Positions 16,161 through 21,942 of a stretch of DNA of 31,154 nucleotides are shown in pieces. Numbering within the stretch: the stretch's first letter is position 1; each line of letters begins with the position of its first letter. Location of the stretch: contig JBJDZJ010000172.1 in the NCBI GenBank assembly GCA_051867915.1, forward strand, positions 1 through 31,154. Direction: 5' to 3'. This stretch comes from CAKSQF01 sp051867915. Its GTDB lineage: Bacteria; Bacillota; Clostridia; Oscillospirales; CAG-272. The notes below the pieces were generated by a model. It worked only from the letters and a program-made list of their open reading frames with translations. It made no database searches and was not told where the DNA came from. The translations under genes were made by a program, and so were the position numbers.

Positions 16161-17470
16161 CCAATTTTCTTTTTTCTCTCCTGACCGTTCCCATCTTCTT
16201 TATCAATACCGTTTTGTGTATATCCCCCTTTTCACAACAGGTTTCCGCGAAGACAAAAAAACTGCTGTACGGTCTTTATTTTGCTCTGGGAATCGGCAAT
16301 GCGGGTCTGTATTATGTTATAGCGGCTTTGGACAGAGCTTCTTTTGCATTTATGAAGTACTCTGTCTTTCTGATGGTGCTTTTTGTGATGCTGATCAACA
16401 TTTTGATGATCCGGGGATATGTCAAGGAGCATATTTTCAGTTGCGGACTTGCCACGCTGTTCAACTACATGAGCGCCTCGGTATGCGTCTTTCTTACCTA
16501 TCGTTTTTACGGTTGGGACAACCTGATGTCCTGTATTTATATAGAAGTTCTTTCGATGATACTGATGTCAGTTTTCTATTGGCCTTCTCGCCGCCTGATT
16601 ATTCATACAGTCCGTCCCTTTCTTGCCATTGACAGCGGCAATTATTGGCACGCCGTCTGGTTTATCCCCTTTGCGATGCTCTTGACCTGCTATTTTTCCC
16701 TACCGGGCAATAGCCATATGATGCACTTTTCTCAAGTCCTCAGTCGGTTTTGCCTGGTGGTTGTGGCATTCTTTGTGTGCCGTGTGATTGCCGAAGATTT
16801 TTCCCGTTTTCAAGAAAAGCAGGCGATGGCTGAACAACTGAACCAACAAAAATTATACTATACCGAAATGCGGCTGGAGGTTGAAAAGGCACGCCGTAAT
16901 CAGCATGATCTGAAGCACCACCTTGCAGCCATCCGGCTCTATCTCGAAACCGACAATAAAGAAGAACTGCTGGAATATTGCAATGAACTGTTGACACAGA
17001 ACGAATTTCGGGGTCAGCTCCCGTACTCGGGAAACAGCGCGGCTGACGGCGTTATTTTCCACTATATGATGCAAAGCCGTGATCATCAGATTCGTTTCAT
17101 TTATCAAGGGACCATTCGCAGTGACGGTATCGCCGATACGGATCTGTGCGTCCTGCTCGGAAACGCATTGGACAACGCCTTGGCAGGGTGTATGACCGTT
17201 CCTGATAACCGCTTTATCCGTATCACCGCTCAATCAGAAAAACAACTGTTATCCATTCTGATTCAAAACAGTTTTGACGGCATTGTGGAAGAATGTGAAA
17301 AAGGTTTGCTGTCCCGCAAGCTGAAAAACCGTCGGGGAATAGGGAATGATTCTATGAACGCAGTTTGCCGGAGCTATGGCGGAACCATTGAGCGCAGTTG
17401 GGACGAAAAAACATTTACCCTTTGTATGTTGCTCCCTTTGAAGCCCCAAAATGATGAATCCCATACATAG
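16157..17470 (+). CDS. GHKL-type sensor histidine kinase (AgrC-like)
   Basis: A 437-residue membrane kinase. The first 220 or so residues form about six hydrophobic helices with short loops, as in peptide-sensing AgrC/ComD kinases. A coiled region then leads to the phosphoacceptor motif RRNQHDLKHHL. The ATPase domain has the N-box LCVLLGNALDNAL and the glycine-rich RRGIGNDSM, ending in a short catalytic lid as usual for the HATPase_c_5 type. It overlaps the regulator by ATGA, so it is the cognate partner. No AgrB-like processing protein or AgrD-like signal gene is found nearby. That makes the radical-SAM peptides encoded on either side the natural candidates for its ligand, but this is inference. 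Confidence 0.92.
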   Translation: MTNFLFSLLTVPIFFINTVLCISPFSQQVSAKTKKLLYGLYFALGIGNAGLYYVIAALDRASFAFMKYSVFLMVLFVMLINILMIRGYVKEHIFSCGLATLFNYMSASVCVFLTYRFYGWDNLMSCIYIEVLSMILMSVFYWPSRRLIIHTVRPFLAIDSGNYWHAVWFIPFAMLLTCYFSLPGNSHMMHFSQVLSRFCLVVVAFFVCRVIAEDFSRFQEKQAMAEQLNQQKLYYTEMRLEVEKARRNQHDLKHHLAAIRLYLETDNKEELLEYCNELLTQNEFRGQLPYSGNSAADGVIFHYMMQSRDHQIRFIYQGTIRSDGIADTDLCVLLGNALDNALAGCMTVPDNRFIRITAQSEKQLLSILIQNSFDGIVEECEKGLLSRKLKNRRGIGNDSMNAVCRSYGGTIERSWDEKTFTLCMLLPLKPQNDESHT

Positions 17471-17493
17471 ACGGCGAAAATTCGACCTCCTTA

Positions 17494-17560
17494 ACATTTC
17501 ACGGCGGTATGGCGCTTTTCACGACTGCTAGCAGTTTTACCGATGATTTTGTGCTAATAT
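17494..17560 (+). promoter_or_regulatory. LytTR-type operator and promoter C (cassette 2)
   Basis: ACATTTCACG (17494-17503) and GCTTTTCACG (17514-17523) repeat with a 20-base period. The second TTCACG starts 37 bases before the -10 box TAATAT (17555-17560), preceded by TGC. No -35 consensus is present. The site lies between the sensor kinase stop and the radical SAM gene, giving cassette 2 its own controlled promoter. Upstream of both B and C there is also a shared TTCGAC. The match of repeats, spacer and -10 distance to sites A and B is too exact for chance. Confidence 0.82.
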
Positions 17561-17634
17561 ATAAGTTGATAAAATGGTTGAATCTGATTTGACCAATCAA
17601 TACTGCTTTTCCGTTTCAAAATCACACCCTTCCC

Positions 17635-17652
17635 GGGGAGGTGACATTTATC
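17635..17652 (+). promoter_or_regulatory. Ribosome binding site and ambiguous start of the cassette 2 radical SAM gene
   Basis: GGGGAGGTGA spans 17635-17644. The only conventional in-frame start here, GTG at 17641, lies inside this Shine-Dalgarno sequence, which is physically unlikely. Eight bases after the GGAGG...GA core is an in-frame ATC (17650-17652), a rare but known start codon class. The next in-frame ATG is near 17740 and would remove over 30 residues but not the iron-sulfur motif. The true start is unresolved. Confidence 0.5.
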
Positions 17653-18783
17653 AGCACAAACAACGAACTTCCCCCATCCCTTGCCGCACTTCTCCTGAAG
17701 TTGGATCAGGAAGGTATACGGGATTATCGGCGTTATCAAATGATTCGCAACTATCTTAATTTTCGCGCCAGAGAACAGGGTGTCCCCATCAGTGGCAGTT
17801 TTGAATTGACACCGCTGTGCAATCTGGACTGCAAAATGTGCTATGTGCATCTGAACAAACAGCAAATGCAGGGGGTGGATCTGCTACCGGTACACACCTG
17901 GAAAAACCTGATGCAGCAGGCAGTGGATGCGGGAATGATGTATGCCGGACTCACAGGGGGAGAATGTCTGACCTATCCCGGCTTCAAGGAACTGTATTTG
18001 TTTCTTCGGGAACGGGGAATCGAAACCGTTATTCTGTCCAACGGTGTTTTGATGGACAGGGAAATGGTGGAGTTTCTTCGTGAAAATCCTCCTGCTTCCA
18101 TTCAGATTACCTTTTATGGTGCCGGAGAAGATACATATGAGCGTGTCACCGGTCACAGAGTATTTTCAAAAGTCATGAAAAACACTCTGATGCTTCGGGA
18201 AGCTAATCTTCCTTTGAAAGTTGGTGTGACACCGAATGCCTATATGGACGACGGTGAGGAATTGGTTCGTCTGCTACATTCGCTGGGCCTTCCCATTCGA
18301 ATCAACAGCGGTCTGATGGCACCAAGGAAAGAGACCGGGCGGCTCAAGCAGAATCCGGAACTTGACCAGTATATTCGCATGGTGAAACTGCAAATGTCTC
18401 TGGAAGGAAAATCTGCTCTTGATACATGTGATGAGGAATTGCTCCCCGAACCCGGAGGAAGCGGTCATGCAGAATGCGGCGTTCAATGCGGTGCCGGAAG
18501 AAGCAGTTTCTGCATTTCCTGGGACGGTCTGCTTCGCCCATGCAACACATTTCCCGTCATTTCGGAAAATTTGATGAATATGTCGTTTTCCGATGGGTGG
18601 AAACGCATCAATGAACAGGTCAAGCTCTTCCCATTACCCGCAGAATGTGCGGGTTGCAGATACAGCCCCCGCTGTAAGCACTGCGTTGCGGAGCATGCCT
18701 CCGATGTTGCAATCGGCCATGCAAGTCCGGCTGTCTGCAATTGGATTCGTCAAATGGTTTCAGAAGGAATTGTGAAACTTTGA
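17641..18783 (+). CDS. Radical SAM/SPASM peptide-modifying enzyme, cassette 2
   Basis: A protein of up to 380 residues with the motif CNLDCKMC (Cys60, Cys64, Cys67) after FELTPL, and GGEC at 106-109 where most relatives have GGEP. The SPASM domain shows Cys279, 283, 291, 301, 336, 339, 345, 348 and 366. It shares FELTPLCN and MCYVHL, LTGGE and ILSNG with the cassette 1 enzyme (6892-7953), so the two are paralogues acting on different precursors. Two precursor genes follow directly, the first only about 40 bases downstream. No separate PqqD gene is here; that domain is fused to the kinase at 19189-20307. The start may be GTG at 17641 or ATC at 17650. Chemistry unknown. Confidence 0.9.
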   Translation: MTFISTNNELPPSLAALLLKLDQEGIRDYRRYQMIRNYLNFRAREQGVPISGSFELTPLCNLDCKMCYVHLNKQQMQGVDLLPVHTWKNLMQQAVDAGMMYAGLTGGECLTYPGFKELYLFLRERGIETVILSNGVLMDREMVEFLRENPPASIQITFYGAGEDTYERVTGHRVFSKVMKNTLMLREANLPLKVGVTPNAYMDDGEELVRLLHSLGLPIRINSGLMAPRKETGRLKQNPELDQYIRMVKLQMSLEGKSALDTCDEELLPEPGGSGHAECGVQCGAGRSSFCISWDGLLRPCNTFPVISENLMNMSFSDGWKRINEQVKLFPLPAECAGCRYSPRCKHCVAEHASDVAIGHASPAVCNWIRQMVSEGIVKL

Positions 18784-18824
18784 AAAATGAAAATTTTGAT
18801 ATAATTATCATGGAGGAATTTATC

Positions 18825-18980
18825 ATGAAAAGAACTTATGAGACTCCCACGGCTGAGAAGGTAGCATTCCAGTACCAGGAGCAGGTTGCGGCATCCAACC
18901 AGACCTGCACGAACCAGTGGATCAATACGGGTGACGACACCTGTCAGGATTTTGAATGGGTTAAGAATTTCGAAGCTTAA
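18825..18980 (+). CDS. Precursor peptide 2a of cassette 2 (51 residues)
   Basis: The ATG at 18825 follows GGAGG by 8 bases. The peptide begins MKRTYETPTAEKVAFQYQEQ and then VAAS, after which composition changes to a polar core with Cys28 and Cys40, two Trp, and acidic residues, ending KNFEA. The first 24 residues match those of the next peptide at most positions (MKR-Y-E-P-AEKV-F-Y-EQV-AS), while the rest does not, which is the classic conserved-leader and variable-core pattern of RiPPs. The K-x-Y-x-x-P opening is also found in the cassette 1 peptide. A TATAAT at 18800-18805 could give extra transcription. Modification and activity are unknown. Confidence 0.85.
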   Translation: MKRTYETPTAEKVAFQYQEQVAASNQTCTNQWINTGDDTCQDFEWVKNFEA

Positions 18981-19000
18981 TCAATAATGAGGAACTTAAA

Positions 19001-19189
19001 ATGAAAAGAGCCTATGAATCTCCTGTCGCCGAAAAGGTTCAATTCCGCTACGCTGAACAGGTCACCGCTTCTGCGGATCCTGCGGATCCCACGAATCCCA
19101 ATGATCCGATCCGGGACTATCTGATGGCAGCGATCCTCGGGGACTGTTCCAGTTACTCCTGTACTTCTTTGATGAGCATTTTCGGCTGA
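19001..19189 (+). CDS. Precursor peptide 2b of cassette 2 (62 residues)
   Basis: It starts at the ATG at 19001 with AGGAAC upstream, 20 bases after the stop of peptide 2a. The leader MKRAYESPVAEKVQFRYAEQ plus VTAS aligns with 2a without gaps. The core then has a proline/aspartate stretch (ADPADPTNPNDP) and ends GDCSSYSCTSLMSIFG, with Cys49 and Cys54 flanking four small residues. This C-x4-C Ser/Tyr-rich tail is a candidate site for thioether or other radical SAM crosslinks and offers several hydroxyls for the kinase. Its TGA overlaps the ATG of the kinase-PqqD gene by one base (TGATG), so peptide and kinase are translationally linked. Confidence 0.86.
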   Translation: MKRAYESPVAEKVQFRYAEQVTASADPADPTNPNDPIRDYLMAAILGDCSSYSCTSLMSIFG

Positions 19190-20307
19190 TGCGTTACATA
19201 CTGCCTGGTGTTCAGTTTGAAAGTGAATACCCCTTCGATTCTTTCTGTGCATTCAAGGCGGAAGAGCACAGTGAACTGCCGTTATGCACGCTGACTGTCC
19301 AATATGCACCGTTTTCCCCCGGCAAGGTTCTTTTTACCGCAAAGCATAAAGAGATCCATGTTGCCGCTTTTTCAGACGGATGGCTCTATCTTCTCGCCGA
19401 TACTGAGGATTACTGTCTGCATGTATCCCGAGATTACAGCCGATTGGTTGCATATATCACGGACCCCATGCCACGCCCGGAAAAATTGATGCCGCTGATT
19501 CGCATGGCTCTGGAATGTGCCGGTGCGGCCGGGGGCGTCATTTCACTGCACAGCGCCTGTGTCCTGCACGGCGGTAAGGCGGTGTGTTTCAGCGCGGCTT
19601 CGGGAATCGGAAAATCTACAAGGGCACAAAGCTGGGAAAAGGCGTTCGATGACACAATCATCAGCGGAGACAGACCAAGCATTCGTCTGACCCGGGACGG
19701 TGCTTTCGCATACGGTGTTCCATGGGACGGGAAAGAGCAGATCTACCGGAATATTTCTGCGCCGCTTTTGGGAATTTGTCATGTGCGGCGAAGCAATACC
19801 ACACGGATTCGGTTGCTGTCCCGTAATCAGGCTCGCCGTGTATTGATGCAACAGTGCTTTCTTCCCATGTGGGATACCGAATTGGCCGCATATATCCTTT
19901 TCCTGATCAACAGGTTATGCCGGGAGGTTCCGGTATACAGAGTTCTGTGCGGTCCGGATGAAGATTCCGCCCGTCAGGTCGAGGACATCCTCTTTCACCA
20001 TCCGAATGAAATACGGGAGATTGAGAAAGATATGAAGATTAAGAATGGATTTGTTTTGCGCAGTGCCATGGGAGAGCATATTGTAATGCCCACCGGCCGG
20101 AATATCAGCAGCTTCGACGGTGCCATCGTACTCAACGAGGTCTCCGTTTTTGTCTGGGAGAAAATGCAACAGAGCGTCAGCCGGGAAGAGCTGTTGGGAT
20201 TTGTTCTGGACGAGTTTGATGTGGACAGGGAAGTGGCATCCAAAGATCTGGATGCACTGCTGGATAAACTCGGCGGTTACGGCGTGATCGAATACGAAGA
20301 CGCCTGA
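19189..20307 (+). CDS. HPr kinase-like domain fused to PqqD domain
   Basis: A 372-residue two-domain protein. Residues about 110-270 hold the HPrK-like kinase: ISLHSACVLHGG, Walker A AASGIGKST (136-144, Lys142), SGDRPSIR around Asp161 and YGVPWDGKE. The segment from about 282 (MKIKNGFVLRSAMG) to the end is a PqqD domain with IVLNEVSVFVWEKM and FDVDREVASKDLDALL. In cassette 1 the same two activities are separate genes (5852-6622 and 7950-8219), so the fusion indicates that leader binding and phosphorylation act together. The start overlaps the stop of peptide 2b. An internal ATG at the domain border could in principle yield free PqqD, since no other PqqD gene serves this cassette. The peptide as substrate is inferred. 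Confidence 0.88.
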   Translation: MRYILPGVQFESEYPFDSFCAFKAEEHSELPLCTLTVQYAPFSPGKVLFTAKHKEIHVAAFSDGWLYLLADTEDYCLHVSRDYSRLVAYITDPMPRPEKLMPLIRMALECAGAAGGVISLHSACVLHGGKAVCFSAASGIGKSTRAQSWEKAFDDTIISGDRPSIRLTRDGAFAYGVPWDGKEQIYRNISAPLLGICHVRRSNTTRIRLLSRNQARRVLMQQCFLPMWDTELAAYILFLINRLCREVPVYRVLCGPDEDSARQVEDILFHHPNEIREIEKDMKIKNGFVLRSAMGEHIVMPTGRNISSFDGAIVLNEVSVFVWEKMQQSVSREELLGFVLDEFDVDREVASKDLDALLDKLGGYGVIEYEDA

Positions 20308-20348
20308 ACCAAATATCCGAGGTCGTTTCAATAGGAGGCGTTACGAAG

Positions 20349-21617
20349 GTGACATATGAATTTCAATACCTGATGCATCTTCTTGGCGCTGTTGCTTCCG
20401 GAAAACCTGCATCTGCGCCCGAGAAAGACACGGACTGGTCGAAGGTTTTTGCATTGGCACAGGAGCAACAGGTAACGCCGCTGTTTTTCGGCGCCATGAA
20501 GCAGAATCCCGGTATCGGCTATCCCAAAGAATATATGGGAACGCAGTCTGCATCCGTCTTTCAGCAGGTTCTGACCGATTGCGCCAGGCGCAGTGCGGTG
20601 ATTCAGTTGCTCGGTGAAATGGAGCAGGAAGGCATTCATGCGTATCTGGTAAAAGGATTTGCTGTTGCCGCCAACTATGCGTTGCCCGAGTGCCGCATTT
20701 CATCCGATACGGATATCTGCATTGATCCGAAAGATGAGGAAAATGCCTGCGATTTTCTTCGCAGGCATGATTTTTCTGTGTCACCCCGTTGGGAAAACGG
20801 CCATCATGCCATTGCCCGCCACCCAACCATGGGGATTCTGGAAGTACATGTTCAACTGTATGATGAAATTGTGGAGGATGTGTGGTTTCAGGCGGTTGAC
20901 CGCAGCGACTACATTCGGGAACCTCAGCAAAAGACGGAAACTGCTGACGGAGCTTATTATACCCCGGGCGATACCGACCATCTGATTTTCCTTACGCTGC
21001 ATATGGTCAAGCATTTTATCTTGTGCGGTATGAGTTTGCGCATGATGTTGGATGTGGCACGCTTTTATTCCTGCCACCGGGATCATCTGGATACCCGTCG
21101 CCTTTGGGATATTCTGTGCAAGCTGAAGTACGATCGGTTTGTAAATGCGGTCCTATGGTCTATGATCCGGTATTGCGGATTTGATATGCAGGATTTTCCG
21201 GGCATTCTATCCGAAGACATTCAGCAAATAGAACTGATCCTCAATGATCTGGAAAGCGGCGGATGGCTGGGCAAAAATAACCGGTCCGCAAGAACTGCGG
21301 GATGGTATGAATATAACCGTCAGCTGCTTATGAAGAAAAAAAGCCGCTGGCGCTACTGGCTGTATATGCTCAACTGGAAGCATAGCTTCAAACTGAGTAC
21401 ACTTTTTCCCGGAAAGAAACGCCTTTCCAGGGATTATCCCTGGGTCCTCAAATACCCTTTCCTGATACCCTTTGCCTGGATACACCGGATCATCTTCCGG
21501 GGCGGCGCACTTCTGAAAAAAGACGCCCTTACTTCACAAATCGTATCGGATGAATCCTGCATCAGTGACGAGAGCAAACTCCGTGTTTCCATGTTCCGTG
21601 AACTGGGTATGCTGTAA
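20349..21617 (+). CDS. Nucleotidyltransferase-family protein (PF14907-like), cassette 2
   Basis: A 422-residue protein starting at GTG 20349, with AGGAGG about 10 bases upstream. Landmarks match its cassette 1 relative (4205-5368): YLVKG at 99-103 (IPLKG there), SSDTDICI at 118-125 with paired Asp (SCDIDILL there), LEVHVQLYDEI (VELHFDLVED there) and a helical middle with LHMVKHFILCGMSLRMMLDVARF, where the relative has MAKHVLTGGCGIRPFLDLW. It ends the second operon before a terminator. In lasso-peptide loci such proteins accompany HPrK-like kinases and are linked to sugar addition on the phosphorylated peptide. Whether this one transfers a nucleotide, a sugar or another group is not known. Confidence 0.82.
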   Translation: MTYEFQYLMHLLGAVASGKPASAPEKDTDWSKVFALAQEQQVTPLFFGAMKQNPGIGYPKEYMGTQSASVFQQVLTDCARRSAVIQLLGEMEQEGIHAYLVKGFAVAANYALPECRISSDTDICIDPKDEENACDFLRRHDFSVSPRWENGHHAIARHPTMGILEVHVQLYDEIVEDVWFQAVDRSDYIREPQQKTETADGAYYTPGDTDHLIFLTLHMVKHFILCGMSLRMMLDVARFYSCHRDHLDTRRLWDILCKLKYDRFVNAVLWSMIRYCGFDMQDFPGILSEDIQQIELILNDLESGGWLGKNNRSARTAGWYEYNRQLLMKKKSRWRYWLYMLNWKHSFKLSTLFPGKKRLSRDYPWVLKYPFLIPFAWIHRIIFRGGALLKKDALTSQIVSDESCISDESKLRVSMFRELGML

Positions 21618-21631
21618 CAAAGGCGGAGGCT

Positions 21632-21682
21632 ATGACAGAGAATGTCAGAGTATTTCCCCATAAAGACACAGAGTACGCTTGA
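21632..21682 (+). CDS. Possible 16-residue open reading frame before the terminator
   Basis: ATG at 21632 encodes MTENVRVFPHKDTEYA before TGA. AAAGGCGGAGG lies just upstream, but the GGAGG is only two bases from the ATG, so initiation is doubtful. It resembles neither precursor leader. It could be a short read-through ORF, an attenuator leader for the hairpin that follows, or noise. I list it only because it is the sole coding signal in the stretch 21618-21942. Confidence 0.2.
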   Translation: MTENVRVFPHKDTEYA

Positions 21683-21705
21683 CAAAATTTATTAGAGATT
21701 ACTAT

Positions 21706-21751
21706 CCTGAGGTGATACCGCCCTTATGTGATGTCACCTCAGGAGTTTTTT
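21706..21751 (+). terminator. Intrinsic terminator of the cassette 2 operon
   Basis: CCTGAGGTGA (21706-21715) pairs perfectly with TCACCTCAGG (21734-21743) across an 18-base loop and is followed by AG and a run of six T. It ends the operon that starts at promoter C and separates it from the next promoter at 21794. A TTGACA occurs at 21679-21684, but only a poor TATCCT follows at 21703, so I do not call a promoter there. Confidence 0.85.
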
Positions 21752-21793
21752 GGATTGGCGCGAAGGTGAAAATATTTTTCTTATCAATATGTG

Positions 21794-21822
21794 TTGAATT
21801 TTACGGGATTATATGCTATAAT
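21794..21822 (+). promoter_or_regulatory. Consensus sigma-A promoter for the second signalling operon
   Basis: TTGAAT (21794-21799), a 17-base spacer and TATAAT (21817-21822) with TGC in front, an extended -10. It should start transcripts near 21829, leaving a leader of about 110 bases before the GTG at 21943. No TTCACG repeats lie at the position seen in sites A-C, so this operon appears to be outside that regulon and expressed constitutively or by other factors. The leader shows no clear riboswitch or strong hairpin by eye. Confidence 0.8.
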
Positions 21823-21942
21823 TATTCTGTACCTTTATACGCTTTGTGAAAACGGACGGAAAATACATAATTTCGCAAGGGTTACTTACCCTCGTCGATT
21901 CTTTCATAAACTTCAGATCGGAAAAAAGTGAGGTGTAGCACG

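Noticed and set aside
21679..21708. Promoter TTGACA-N18-TATCCT upstream of the terminator
   Set aside because: The -10 is poor and any transcript would run straight into the hairpin at 21706.
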